Shown: one piece after another, positions 16,751 to 26,139 of the stretch | Numbering within the stretch: the stretch's first letter is position 1 | Layout of the letters: each line of letters begins with the position of its first letter | Assembly: GCF_007567505.1 (NCBI RefSeq) | Contig: NZ_CP041783.1 | Coordinates: forward strand, 4,774,001-4,838,000 | Origin: Shewanella donghaensis | Lineage (GTDB): Bacteria > Pseudomonadota > Gammaproteobacteria > Enterobacterales > Shewanellaceae | Length of the DNA stretch: 64,000 nucleotides | Direction of reading: 5' to 3' | The notes under the pieces: generated by a model | What the model was told of the DNA's origin: nothing | The model's input: the letters and a program-made list of their open reading frames with translations, nothing else | Database searches by the model: none | Position numbers and translations under genes: made by a program

Positions 16751-18358
16751 TTACATGCGGAATACACCAAACTTGGTGTCTTCAATAGGCGCATTTAATG
16801 CCGCCGATAAGGCCAAACCCACCACATCACGAGTTTGAGCTGGGTCGATAATGCCATCATCCCAAAGGCGCGCACTGGCGTGGTATGGATGGCCTTCTTT
16901 GTCATACTGCTCAACAATGGGTTTTCTAAATGCTTGCTCGTCTTCATCTGACCATTGTTGGCCTTTACGGGCTAAACCATCACGACGCACGGTTGCTAAC
17001 ACCCCAGCGGCTTGTTCGCCGCCCATGACTGAAATACGGGCATTAGGCCACATCCACATCATGGTGGGTTCAAATGCACGGCCACACATGCCGTAGTTAC
17101 CTGCGCCATAGCTACCACCAATAATGACAGTGAACTTAGGCACGTTGGCACAAGATACTGCGGTCACCATTTTGGCGCCGTGTTTGGCAATGCCTTCATG
17201 TTCGTACTTTTTACCCACCATGAAGCCAGTGATATTTTGTAAGAACAGTAAGGGGATTTTACGTTGGCAACATAACTCAATAAAGTGAGCGCCTTTTTGG
17301 GCAGATTCAGAAAATAAAATACCGTTATTTGCCACAATGCCGACAGGGTAACCATGGATGCGGGCAAAACCACAAACCAGAGTATTGCCATAGTTGGCTT
17401 TAAACTCGTCAAAATCAGAATCATCAACAACCCGGGCAATCACTTCTTTAACATCAAATGGCTTTTTAAGGTCGGTGCCGACAATGCCATATAATTCACT
17501 AATATCGAATTTAGGCGGCTTTGATGGACTTAGCTGGGCTGCAATTTGCTTTTGATGATTTAAGCGCGAAATCGCTTTGCGTGCGAGCTCTAGTGCGTGG
17601 TCATCGTTTTGAGCTAAATGATCGGCAACACCAGAAATTTTAGTGTGAACTTCAGCGCCGCCTAACTCTTCAGCGGTCACTTCTTCTCCGGTAGCAGCTT
17701 TCACTAGCGGTGGACCCGCTAAGAAAATCGTCCCTTGTTCTTTTACGATAATCGACTCATCTGCCATAGCGGGAACATATGCGCCGCCCGCAGTACATAA
17801 GCCCATGACCACAGCCACTTGCGGAATCCCTTTAGCTGACATTTGTGCTTGGTTGTAAAAGATACGGCCGAAATGATCGCGATCTGGGAACACTTCATCT
17901 TGTCTTGGTAAGTTTGCCCCGCCAGAATCAACTAGGTAGATGCAAGGTAGATGACAGCGACTGGCAATGTCTTGTGCCCGTAAATGCTTTTTAACCGTAA
18001 TAGGGTAGTAAGTGCCGCCCTTAACGGTTGCGTCATTAGCAATAATCATGCATTCGACACCGCTTACACGGCCAATACCTGCAATCACGCCTGCAGCGGG
18101 AACGGCTTCGTCATAAACTTCATAGGCGGCAAATTGTGAGATTTCTAAAAAAGGTGAACCAGGATCAAGGAGTTTTTCCACTCGATGACGGGGCAGTAAT
18201 TTACCTCTCGATAGATGACGTTCAAGTGCGACAGGGCCGCCACCTTGTTCAATCTTTGCGAGTTTGATTTTTAGGTCATCGACTAATGCGGCCATGTCAT
18301 TCTGCTTGGCTTTAAATTCGTCGCTACGGGAGTTTATTCGGCTGCTCAATTGCGTCAC
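16751..18358 (-). CDS. liuB: Methylcrotonyl-CoA carboxylase, carboxyltransferase beta subunit
   Basis: The 535-residue protein is a two-lobed carboxyltransferase that moves CO2 from carboxybiotin on LiuD to 3-methylcrotonyl-CoA. Family marks are YLVDSGGANLPRQDEVFPD, AGGAYVPAMADESI, the second-lobe FLQNITGFMVGKKYE and GGSYGAGNYGMCGRA. The DSGGANLP segment separates it from propionyl-CoA carboxylases. It is 245 bases downstream of liuA, the widest gap inside the operon, and 27 bases upstream of liuC. Confidence 0.93.
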   Translation of the reverse strand: MTQLSSRINSRSDEFKAKQNDMAALVDDLKIKLAKIEQGGGPVALERHLSRGKLLPRHRVEKLLDPGSPFLEISQFAAYEVYDEAVPAAGVIAGIGRVSGVECMIIANDATVKGGTYYPITVKKHLRAQDIASRCHLPCIYLVDSGGANLPRQDEVFPDRDHFGRIFYNQAQMSAKGIPQVAVVMGLCTAGGAYVPAMADESIIVKEQGTIFLAGPPLVKAATGEEVTAEELGGAEVHTKISGVADHLAQNDDHALELARKAISRLNHQKQIAAQLSPSKPPKFDISELYGIVGTDLKKPFDVKEVIARVVDDSDFDEFKANYGNTLVCGFARIHGYPVGIVANNGILFSESAQKGAHFIELCCQRKIPLLFLQNITGFMVGKKYEHEGIAKHGAKMVTAVSCANVPKFTVIIGGSYGAGNYGMCGRAFEPTMMWMWPNARISVMGGEQAAGVLATVRRDGLARKGQQWSDEDEQAFRKPIVEQYDKEGHPYHASARLWDDGIIDPAQTRDVVGLALSAALNAPIEDTKFGVFRM

Positions 18359-18542
18359 AATTCATATCCTTAATGAGTCAAGTGAGGCGATAGCATGGCT
18401 GAGACCAATGGGGGAGTATCTCAACCACGCAACGCACTAAACACTTTGATATCGACGTTAACGTTGAATAGTTTTGGTGCTGTTTTCTGGCGTTAATTCT
18501 GTCGTTATTTTAGTCGCTGTTTGCTTACTGTTTTGTTTAACC

Positions 18543-18620
18543 GCTATTTGAATTAGCTATCCAAAATTAAAAGCTATTTGGATTAACTATCCAAATTTAC
18601 AAGCTATTTGGATTCGTTAA
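18543..18620. repeat. 30-bp tandem repeat overlapping the liuA stop codon
   Basis: GCTATTTGGATTAACTATCC-type units start at 18543, 18573 and 18603. The last one covers the liuA stop and final codons, so the first two look like duplicates of the gene tail. Confidence 0.8.
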
Positions 18621-19773
18621 ACAGCTCGCGTCCAATCAACATACGACGAATTTCAGAGGTACCTGCACCAATTTCATATAACTTAGCATCACGTAATAAA
18701 CGCCCAGTGGCGTAATCATTCACGTAACCATTACCACCTAGAAGCTGAATCGCATCCAGTGACATTTTAGTGGCAAGTTCTGCACTGTATAAAATGGCGC
18801 CAGCAGCATCTTTTCGAGTCGCTTCACCGCGGTCGCAAGATTTTGCCACGTTATATATGTAAGATTTCGCGGCGTTCATGCCAGTGTACATATCGGCTAA
18901 TTTGCCTTGGACTAATTGGAATTGACCAATGGATTTACCAAACTGTTCACGTTCATGAATGTACGGCATAACAATATCCATACAGGCATTCATGATGCCT
19001 AATGGGCCACCAGATAGCACCACGCGTTCGTAATCTAGACCACTCATTAATACCTTCACGCCATTATTGAGGCCGCCTAAGATATTTTCTTCTGGTACTT
19101 CACAGTTATCGAATACCAATTCACAGGTATTTGAGCCGCGCATGCCTAATTTATCGAGCTTTTGCGCGGTGCTGAATCCTTTAAAGGTTTTTTCAACAAT
19201 GAATGCAGTGATGCCATGGGCACCTTTGTCAAAATCTGTTTTGGCATAAATCACTAAGGTGTCAGCGTCAGGACCATTGGTGATCCACATTTTATTGCCG
19301 TTAAGCACGTAGCGGTCGCCTTCTTTACGCGCGCTTAGCTTCATTGACACCACATCAGAACCAGCATTGGGTTCACTCATGGCGAGTGCGCCAATATGTT
19401 CGCCGCTAACAAGCTTAGGGAGGTATTTGGCTTTTTGGGCAGCATTACCATTACGGTTGATTTGGTTAACGCACAGATTTGAGTGAGCGCCATAACTTAG
19501 GCCGATTGAAGCTGATGCGCGTGAAATCTCTTCCATGGCGACAACGTGCGCTAAGTAGCCCATATTAGCGCCACCAAACTCTTCGGGTACTGTGACACCA
19601 AGAAGTCCCATATCACCTAGTACTGGCCACATATGGTTAGGAAATTCATTGTCTTTATCGACTTGCGCCGCAATGGGCGCTATTTCGTTTGAGGCAAAAT
19701 CATGTACGGCATCGCGAAGCATGTCCACGTCTTCGCCCAGGCCGAAATTTAGGCTTGTGTAGAGTGATGTCAT
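18604..19773 (-). CDS. liuA: Isovaleryl-CoA dehydrogenase
   Basis: The 389-residue FAD enzyme oxidises isovaleryl-CoA to 3-methylcrotonyl-CoA, the first committed liu step, with electrons going to ETF. It has the FAD loop ALAMSEPNAGSDVVSMK and the C-terminal YEIGAGTSEIRRMLIGREL. The catalytic Glu appears to sit at residue 249 in LDYERVVLSGG, the helix position used by isovaleryl-CoA dehydrogenases. The usual Glu of YEGT is replaced by Gly/Ala (IGAGTSE), which is diagnostic for this subfamily. It follows liuR by 126 bases. Confidence 0.93.
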   Translation of the reverse strand: MTSLYTSLNFGLGEDVDMLRDAVHDFASNEIAPIAAQVDKDNEFPNHMWPVLGDMGLLGVTVPEEFGGANMGYLAHVVAMEEISRASASIGLSYGAHSNLCVNQINRNGNAAQKAKYLPKLVSGEHIGALAMSEPNAGSDVVSMKLSARKEGDRYVLNGNKMWITNGPDADTLVIYAKTDFDKGAHGITAFIVEKTFKGFSTAQKLDKLGMRGSNTCELVFDNCEVPEENILGGLNNGVKVLMSGLDYERVVLSGGPLGIMNACMDIVMPYIHEREQFGKSIGQFQLVQGKLADMYTGMNAAKSYIYNVAKSCDRGEATRKDAAGAILYSAELATKMSLDAIQLLGGNGYVNDYATGRLLRDAKLYEIGAGTSEIRRMLIGRELFNESK

Positions 19774-19899
19774 TGTCTGTGTCCTGTTGAATATTAGCTA
19801 TCTGCGCCGTGAAACTATGTTGTTTCTTAGGCTTATAATTTTTATATTGTTGCTTTTATTATTCAGTCAAACGGATCTTTCGGTGTCGATGATGAGTCG

Positions 19900-20298
19900 T
19901 TATTTAACACTTTCCTCTAACGCTGACTTACATTGTTGTTCTGCAGAATTGAGTTCCATTAGTACAACTTTGATATCGTCCATTTGCTGTTGCAAAGAAG
20001 CTTTTTTGTCTTCGACTAACTCCAACATGGTATGAAGTTGTGAAGTACTGCTTTTATCTGCATCGTAAAGTTCGAACAAACGACGGGTTTCCGCTAGCGA
20101 AAAACCTAAGCGTTTGCCACGCAATATCAGCTTTAAACGAACACGGTCTTTTAAACTATAAATACGTGTCTGTCCGCGACGTTTAGGTTTTATTAACCCT
20201 TGGTCTTCGTAAAAACGAATACTACGGGTGGTGATATCAAATTCTTTTGATAGGTCACTAATTGAATATGTGGATTGTGGGTTTAAACTTGCGCTCAT
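19900..20298 (-). CDS. liuR: MerR-family regulator of branched-chain catabolism
   Basis: The 132-residue protein has an N-terminal MerR winged helix (YSISDLSKEFDITTRSIRFYEDQGLI, then RRGQTRIYSLKDRVRLKLI) and a C-terminal coiled coil for dimer formation (about residues 85-130). It heads the liu operon, the typical place of LiuR in Shewanella and other gammaproteobacteria, where it represses leucine/isovalerate degradation genes. No cysteine metal site is evident. Palindromes TTTACGTAAA occur 43 bases upstream of its start and before the divergent acyl-CoA synthetase gene, consistent with autoregulation. Confidence 0.9.
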   Translation of the reverse strand: MSASLNPQSTYSISDLSKEFDITTRSIRFYEDQGLIKPKRRGQTRIYSLKDRVRLKLILRGKRLGFSLAETRRLFELYDADKSSTSQLHTMLELVEDKKASLQQQMDDIKVVLMELNSAEQQCKSALEESVK

Positions 20299-20340
20299 CG
20301 TTTCACCAAAAGTACGTCTTTTGAAGCAAGATATATGAAG

Positions 20341-20356
20341 TTTACGTAAAGGTAAA
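20341..20356. promoter_or_regulatory. Candidate LiuR operator upstream of liuR
   Basis: TTTACGTAAAGGTAAA contains a perfect 10-bp palindrome plus a half repeat, as expected for a MerR-type dimer site in an autoregulated promoter. Confidence 0.65.
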
Positions 20357-20437
20357 GTTTGTCGCCAGCTAGCTAAGGTTTTTTTGTCTTAAAACAATGT
20401 AAATACAGCTTGCCAACAGCAGTGGATTAACGCAGAG

Positions 20438-20500
20438 GGGACATGACTAACAAGCTGGGATTATAACCATAATACTCAGTCATGTGCCGGTTTTTTATTA
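20438..20500 (+). terminator. Hairpin with T run inside the liuR-acyl-CoA synthetase divergent region
   Basis: ACATGACT (20441-20448) can pair with AGTCATGT (20478-20485), and GCCGG followed by TTTTTT comes next. It could end a short plus-strand transcript. No gene precedes it on that strand within the region, so its role is unclear. Confidence 0.35.
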
Positions 20501-20768
20501 TCCTTTTTAGTGCTAATTTATAATTATCATCAACTTAAACCTACTTGTTATCACTTAGGTTTTAGTCCAATGCTTGATGGCTTTGCTATATCCCTTGGTC
20601 TAATGGGGTTTGTTTTTTAACCACGCCATAATGATCTCAATTAAATAATACTCATCATATATTTCTGAAGGTTATCACTTTGCCATTTTTGGGGTGTGCC
20701 AGCTTTTTTTCAGGATTAAGTGATGCTTATGCTTTATATCTTTTTATAAAGAAAGTTTATAAAACAAC

Positions 20769-20778
20769 TTTACGTAAA
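20769..20778. promoter_or_regulatory. Candidate LiuR operator upstream of the acyl-CoA synthetase gene
   Basis: TTTACGTAAA repeats the palindrome found before liuR and lies 26 bases upstream of the ATG, where a bound repressor would block transcription. Confidence 0.6.
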
Positions 20779-20803
20779 ATGTCAGTCGTTAGGAGAGTAG
20801 GTT

Positions 20804-22723
20804 ATGGCGGGTTTAGGAATTGAGATGCATCTACAGTCTATACAAGATAAAGATGGTTTTTGGCGTAAGGCCGCGACTGCCATTGCTTGGGATAAACCGT
20901 TTGAGCAAGTATTGAATGACAGTAATGCGCCATTTTATCAATGGTTTGCTGGTGGTGAAATGAATACCTGTTATAACGCTGTCGATCGTCATGTCATCGC
21001 CGGCCATGGCGAGCGTATTGCCATTGAGTACATTAGTCCTGTTACTCAAAATCAGTACAGTATTACGTACCAAGAGTTACTCTCACAAGTGAGTCGTTTA
21101 GCGGGCTACATGCAATCAATTGGCATAGAAAAAGGCGATAGAGTGGTTATTTATATGCCGATGGTGCCTGAAACCGCCTATGCCATGTTGGCTTGTGCCC
21201 GAATTGGCGCGATACATTCAGTGGTTTTTGGCGGCTTTGCTGCCAATGAATTGGCCACTCGCATTAACGACGCTGAACCCAAACTGGTGTTATCTGCCTC
21301 TTGCGGTATTGAGCCATCAGGAGTGGTGAAATACAAACCTCTGCTCGATGACGCATTAAGCCAAGCAACTCACCAAGTTGAACATTGTATTATCCTCAAT
21401 CGACCGCAATATAGCGCTGAGTTAACCGCGCCGAGGGATGTTGACTGGCAACAAGCTGTTTGTGATGCACCTTCTGTAGATTGCTTAGCAGTTGAATCTA
21501 CTCATCCGTTATATGTGCTTTATACGTCGGGGACAACGGGTAAGCCTAAAGGCGTTGTTCGTGATAATGGCGGACATGCGGTTGCGTTAATGTGGTCGAT
21601 GAAACACATTTACAATATTGGAGCAGGTGATGTGTTTTGGGCTGCATCTGATGTGGGCTGGGTTGTGGGTCATTCTTATATTGTTTATGGGCCATTACTC
21701 ATTGGCGCGACCACATTAATGTATGAGGGCAAACCTGTCGGTACGCCTGATGCAGGCGCTTTTTGGCGCATAATTGAAGAAAAGAAGGTGAAGAGCTTCT
21801 TTACCGCGCCCACTGCAATTCGTGCGATTAAACGAGAAGATCCTGATGGAACCTTACTTGAAGGCGTAGATTTATCATGTTTAGGGCAAGTATTCCTTGC
21901 GGGCGAGCGCTGCGATCCTGATACCCTTAATTGGGCGCAAGATAAACTTTCAAAGCCCGTGATTGACCATTGGTGGCAAACTGAAACCGGTTGGCCAGTG
22001 GCGGCGAACTTGATGGGTGTTGATCCGATTGAGATTAAAGCGGGATCGCCAGCAAGACCTGTACCTGGGTACCAAGTAGAAGTGCTTGATGCGATGGGAG
22101 AGCAAGTTAACGCCAACGAAAGTGGTAACGTGGTGATTAAATTACCGCTACCACCAGGGAATTTAACGACGCTATGGAATAATGATGAACGCTATGTAGA
22201 AAGCTATTTATCCATGTATGAAGGTTATTACTTAACGGGCGATGCTGGCTATATTGATGAAGATGGTTATCTCTATATTATGAGCCGCATTGACGACATT
22301 ATTAATGTTGCGGGTCATCGATTATCTACCGGCCGTTTTGAAGAAGTGTTATGCCAACATGCTGCAGTTGCTGAAGTCGCGGTTATTGGGGTGCAAGATA
22401 AACTCAAAGGGCAGGTGCCACTAGGATTAGTGGTGCTTAAGAATGGCGTCGATGTACCTGATGAAGTGTTATATAAAGAGCTTTTGGCATTAGTTCGTCA
22501 CGAAATTGGCCCAGTAGCGTCATTTAGGCTCGTTAGCGCGGTACAAAAACTGCCTAAAACCCGTTCTGGTAAAATCCTACGTGCCACTATGCGAAAGATT
22601 GCTGACAATAATGAATATACCGTCCCAGCCACCATCGAAGACCCGATGACGCTCGATATCATTCGAACAGCGCTAACGAAAATGGGCTATGCCGATGCGC
22701 TAGCTAAAGAACTTACGGCTTAA
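20804..22723 (+). CDS. Short-chain acyl-CoA synthetase (PrpE / acetyl-CoA synthetase type)
   Basis: The 639-residue AMP-forming synthetase has the P-loop YTSGTTGKPKGVVRDNGGH, the A5 motif WWQTETGWP, the hinge YLTGDAGYIDEDGYLYIMSRIDD and the catalytic Lys motif PKTRSGKILRATMRK. The VVRDNGGH extension is typical of propionyl-CoA synthetases (PrpE, ACSS3) rather than acetyl-CoA synthetase proper. AGGAG lies 8 bases before the ATG. It diverges from liuR with a shared palindrome. A role in activating propionate, isovalerate or another branched short acid for the liu pathway is therefore likely but unproven. Confidence 0.85.
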   Translation: MAGLGIEMHLQSIQDKDGFWRKAATAIAWDKPFEQVLNDSNAPFYQWFAGGEMNTCYNAVDRHVIAGHGERIAIEYISPVTQNQYSITYQELLSQVSRLAGYMQSIGIEKGDRVVIYMPMVPETAYAMLACARIGAIHSVVFGGFAANELATRINDAEPKLVLSASCGIEPSGVVKYKPLLDDALSQATHQVEHCIILNRPQYSAELTAPRDVDWQQAVCDAPSVDCLAVESTHPLYVLYTSGTTGKPKGVVRDNGGHAVALMWSMKHIYNIGAGDVFWAASDVGWVVGHSYIVYGPLLIGATTLMYEGKPVGTPDAGAFWRIIEEKKVKSFFTAPTAIRAIKREDPDGTLLEGVDLSCLGQVFLAGERCDPDTLNWAQDKLSKPVIDHWWQTETGWPVAANLMGVDPIEIKAGSPARPVPGYQVEVLDAMGEQVNANESGNVVIKLPLPPGNLTTLWNNDERYVESYLSMYEGYYLTGDAGYIDEDGYLYIMSRIDDIINVAGHRLSTGRFEEVLCQHAAVAEVAVIGVQDKLKGQVPLGLVVLKNGVDVPDEVLYKELLALVRHEIGPVASFRLVSAVQKLPKTRSGKILRATMRKIADNNEYTVPATIEDPMTLDIIRTALTKMGYADALAKELTA

Positions 22724-22757
22724 CTCGGTAGGGTGAATTAGCGAACTAAGTCATGTT

Positions 22758-22793
22758 AAACGAACACCGGCTATAAGCCTGTGTTCGTTTTTC
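22758..22793 (+). terminator. Terminator after the acyl-CoA synthetase gene
   Basis: AAACGAACACCGGC-TATAA-GCCTGTGTTCGTTT is a 14-bp stem with one mismatch, followed by TTTTC. The remaining bases to 23100 show no open frame or clear signal. Confidence 0.85.
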
Positions 22794-23118
22794 TTTTGGT
22801 GCCGGTTTCCATAAAGGTTTGAGTAAAGGTTTACTGCTTTTAAAGGTAGTTTTTCAAGAGGTTTTTTTAGTTTTGACGCTTTATAGCTGTGTAGTCTAAG
22901 TATTTATCTGGATTCTGGGAGATAGAAATATTGCCAAATGATAGAAATGATCTAAAATCCAGATAAGAGAACCTTAAGTGTCAGTTAATTGCTGATTTAT
23001 AGTACTATTTTACAAGCTGATTACAGCCACGTCGGTTGTGATAATGCAGAGTGGATTTGTGCAAACTGACCAGAAACGTCTCCCTAACCCATCAAGCTAA
23101 ATATTGAGTATTGCTAGA

Positions 23119-23595
23119 ATGAACAACATTAAAGAATTACCAGATAAGATCAATACAAAAACCAGTCGGTTATTTTGGCTAACATTATTTACTGGTGGGA
23201 TTTATCCAATTATTTGGCTATTTGCAAAATACCCTAAAATGGATAAGATAACCTCAATTCGCACTGCCGATGATACGTTCATTATGAGCATTGCGGTTAG
23301 CTTCGGTTTTGGCGGTATGTTATCTCATAGTGACTTAGGTTTAGTGAGTGGCTTTGGCAGTTTATTATTGTTTGCAGCTTTTATTCTTTATGTGTTTTGG
23401 GCATTTAGAGCGAGGGCTGCATTGCAAGATTATGCTCAAGTTAATTTTAGCTTTGAGTACAAAATCAATAAAGTATTAACGGTATTATTCAGTATCTTTT
23501 ATATCAATTATTGCATTAACCGCTTGCCTGCAGAACAAAAGAAGGGGCACCCTACTTACGGTAAAGGCACGATTAATATTACTGAAGTGAAGTAA
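23119..23595 (+). CDS. Hypothetical four-helix membrane protein (DUF4234-like)
   Basis: The 158-residue protein has about four membrane helices. It opens with SRLFWLTLFTGGIYPIIWLF and ends with a conserved-looking FYINYCINRLPAEQKKGH. The pattern recalls DUF4234/DUF898-type small membrane proteins, and no function is established. I prefer the ATG at 23119. The in-frame TTG at 23104 would add five residues. A terminator follows at 23632. Confidence 0.55.
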   Translation: MNNIKELPDKINTKTSRLFWLTLFTGGIYPIIWLFAKYPKMDKITSIRTADDTFIMSIAVSFGFGGMLSHSDLGLVSGFGSLLLFAAFILYVFWAFRARAALQDYAQVNFSFEYKINKVLTVLFSIFYINYCINRLPAEQKKGHPTYGKGTINITEVK

Positions 23596-23631
23596 ATAAT
23601 CGTAATGTAAAAAAATCGGTTTTTCGAGTTA

Positions 23632-23663
23632 ACACAAAGCAGACAGATGTCTGCTTTTTTTGT
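23632..23663 (+). terminator. Terminator after the small membrane protein gene
   Basis: ACAAAGCAGACA-GA-TGTCTGCTTTTTTTGT forms a stem with a T run. Confidence 0.85.
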
Positions 23664-23778
23664 GTATGAAATATGAATAAAACTAGAACATTGAAACTTT
23701 TTTGATGAAACGGCATCAAATTATTTTTTGAACAAATTTCATGTCAAAACGCATGATTTTAAGTCAGGGAGTCGATTT

Positions 23779-24528
23779 TTAACTCATTTTTCGCATTATA
23801 CTTGCTGGCAGGATTCTTAGTATCAACTGCAGTATTGCCCAAGGATAACTGGGTACATAACACGTTGCAGGCTCTTTATTGATTGACTTAACCATCGCTC
23901 TACAACCTGTTTGTGCATCCACCATAAAGGGCGCGCCTTGGGCGTGGTCGTTTATCTCAGTTTTGATATAGCCAGGGTGTACACAAGTGACTTTTATTGG
24001 CGTATGCATGACATCAATTCTAATGCCTTCGGTGAGTGAGGTTAAGCCGGCTTTCGTTGCGGCATAAACTGTCATCGCACGTCGAAAACCTCTTACTGCA
24101 CTGATAGATGACACTGTGACCAAATGCCCTGAATTTTGTTCTCTGAAAATTTTCATTGCTGCTTCGCATTGAGCAAGCGCTGCAACAAAGTTAGTTTGTG
24201 CTGTTTGTTTATTGGCTTCAAATAATCCGGTACCAATCGATCCCCCTTTGCCCATACCTGCATTAACGATTACACGATCGACTTGTCCCATTAGCTGTTG
24301 GTATTGCTCAAACACCTCAAAGACTTGTTGATGATTATTCACATCAAGGGCTAACACCCAAACGTTAATTTGTGGATTGATTGCCAGTAATTCAGTTTTG
24401 AGTTCATCAAGGCGCTCGGTGCGACGAGCACATAATCCTAAATTACAGCCTTGTTTAGCAAACTCAATTGCCATGCCTTTGCCAAGCCCTGAACTGGCTC
24501 CAGTGATGATGATATTTTTTCTGTGCAT
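23779..24528 (-). CDS. Short-chain dehydrogenase/reductase
   Basis: The 249-residue classical SDR has the nucleotide-binding TGASSGLGKGMA at the N-terminus, NAGMG after strand 4, and the catalytic Ser plus YxxxK in SSISAVRGFRRAMTVYAATKAG. The PGYIKTE segment is normal for NAD(P)-dependent enzymes. I set the start at 24528, where GGA precedes the ATG by 8 bases and the fold begins at once. The longer in-frame version adds 29 residues with no SDR character. The substrate is unknown. Confidence 0.85.
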   Translation of the reverse strand: MHRKNIIITGASSGLGKGMAIEFAKQGCNLGLCARRTERLDELKTELLAINPQINVWVLALDVNNHQQVFEVFEQYQQLMGQVDRVIVNAGMGKGGSIGTGLFEANKQTAQTNFVAALAQCEAAMKIFREQNSGHLVTVSSISAVRGFRRAMTVYAATKAGLTSLTEGIRIDVMHTPIKVTCVHPGYIKTEINDHAQGAPFMVDAQTGCRAMVKSINKEPATCYVPSYPWAILQLILRILPASIMRKMS

Positions 24529-24897
24529 GTGGATTCCATTCTTTATGAGGCAAACATTTATGGTTAATTTTATGAGTTTTAATATAAGTCGTTCGACAGT
24601 TAAAAATTCAATCAAACGTTTAATTGCTTTTGATTATCTTGCGGGTAAGGCGTAACGCTGTCAAATACGGAATGAGTTAACTAGGATAGTTACCTATGAG
24701 ATTGATATGAGATAGCTGCTGTAGATGGGAACGTGATTTGACTATATTCAGTTAGAAACCAGCTTATTGCCAGCGGGTAGAGAGTAAACAGAAGGCAAAA
24801 AAGGGGAGGGGAAAGCGCTCAATAATAAGAGCTGCAAATTATGGTTTTACTGCTCTTATTAACGAAATGCTTCATTTAATGGTTGGCAACTTATTCG
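24529..24897. other. Intergenic region, no gene seen
   Basis: About 370 bases between two minus-strand genes. A loose dyad AATAAGAGC (24824-24832) with GCTCTTATT (24852-24860) has a 19-base loop and no T run. I see no other structure. Confidence 0.4.
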
Positions 24898-25899
24898 TTA
24901 TCCTCGTTCAAATTGCGATGCTTTAATGCAACCATTCGCCCCTACGGTGATCAAGTCTGCCAGTTTTTGTTTAATGCAGTTTGATAATTTACGTTCTGAT
25001 TTTCTCGTTTGCATATAAAGCGTCATGTTGGGTTTATTTCGCATTAGTTCCATACGCTCAACTTTTGGGACTATTTGTGCTCGAATATCATCGTTTTGCG
25101 ATAAGTAATCAACCGCACCCTGTGAAACCACCAGCGTAATAGCATCAGTTCCAATTAAGAAGTCTGATATCTCATTAAGGTTATTGGTTTTAGCGGCAAC
25201 ATTAAGCTCTCGCTTTCGACTATCTGCAAACTGCTTCAGTGGTGTCGCCTCAAGTTCACTATTAAAGTGTAATACTTCCGTCAAAATGACTGGGTAGTTG
25301 AGTACACGGTCTAAAATTGGCTTATAAATCTCATCCCAAATAGGGTGATCAAGTCTTGCGACTACAAAAGTATCAGTGACTTCACAAATCTTTTGATTTT
25401 GAATACCAACATGGGTTGAAGGTTGGCAACTAATGACAACATCGCAATGATTATTGAGCAGTAACTCTTCATCATTTGGGCCATTGTCTTGTAGCACTGC
25501 AGATTTAACGCATGAATTATGGCAAGTGCAGTTGTATAGCTTTCTTAATACGCCATTGGTAAATCCAGAAGGAGCCCGAATGGTAATTTCGTTATGAAGA
25601 TTAGTGCTACTTTTTTCAATTTCTTGCGCTAAATCGATATGGTTAATTTCGATTTTTTTGATGATTGGGTAAAGGCGTTGTGCCTTATCAGTTATTTCAA
25701 GGCCAGCTACTTTCTTAATAAAGAGTGGGTCATCAAATCCATCACGTAATCTTGATAGACAACGACTAATTTTTGATTGAGGCACATTAAAAGCTTCAGC
25801 TGTCAGTTTGCCGCTTTGAAACTCATAGAGTCTTAAAAATACTAATAATGTCATGTAGTCAAGATGCTGAAGTTTTTCTTGAGTGGTGGTGGTCATCAT
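24898..25899 (-). CDS. LysR-family transcriptional regulator with a Cys/His cluster
   Basis: The 333-residue protein has an N-terminal LysR helix-turn-helix (LVFLRLYEFQSGKLTAEAFNVPQSKISRCLSRL) and a periplasmic-binding-protein-like effector domain. At residues 124-130 in the effector domain it reads CTCHNSC, three cysteines and a histidine within seven residues, which is not usual in the family. It is the next gene downstream of the aldehyde oxidoreductase operon on the same strand and may control the redox genes beside it. That link is an inference from position. Confidence 0.8.
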   Translation of the reverse strand: MMTTTTQEKLQHLDYMTLLVFLRLYEFQSGKLTAEAFNVPQSKISRCLSRLRDGFDDPLFIKKVAGLEITDKAQRLYPIIKKIEINHIDLAQEIEKSSTNLHNEITIRAPSGFTNGVLRKLYNCTCHNSCVKSAVLQDNGPNDEELLLNNHCDVVISCQPSTHVGIQNQKICEVTDTFVVARLDHPIWDEIYKPILDRVLNYPVILTEVLHFNSELEATPLKQFADSRKRELNVAAKTNNLNEISDFLIGTDAITLVVSQGAVDYLSQNDDIRAQIVPKVERMELMRNKPNMTLYMQTRKSERKLSNCIKQKLADLITVGANGCIKASQFERG

Positions 25900-25922
25900 T
25901 GGCTAATTTACCCCTATATTAC

Positions 25923-25945
25923 GTATATCTGTGAAATACATATAC
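25923..25945. promoter_or_regulatory. Candidate LysR dyad upstream of the regulator
   Basis: GTATAT (25923) and ATATAC (25940) form a dyad with an 11-base spacer containing TGAAA, 24 bases upstream of the start. It could be an autoregulatory LysR box, but the region is AT-rich and the call is weak. Confidence 0.3.
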
Positions 25946-26139
25946 AATAAAATATACCAACTTAGGGATAGAAGGTTTTGACTGATTGTATTAACTATTA
26001 ACTTAGTCACACTATTTGCGGGTTTATGCTCTGTAAATGATAGTTCGCAGAGGTCAACGGAGTGGAATGATTTTTATTACTGAATAACAGTATGTTATCT
26101 ATGTTATTTATCTCATAAGTTAAATATGTTTTATGAGAA

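Noticed and set aside
15863..20298. Long open frames opposite the liu genes
   Set aside because: They are antisense shadows of strongly conserved enzymes and have no ribosome-binding sites or family features.
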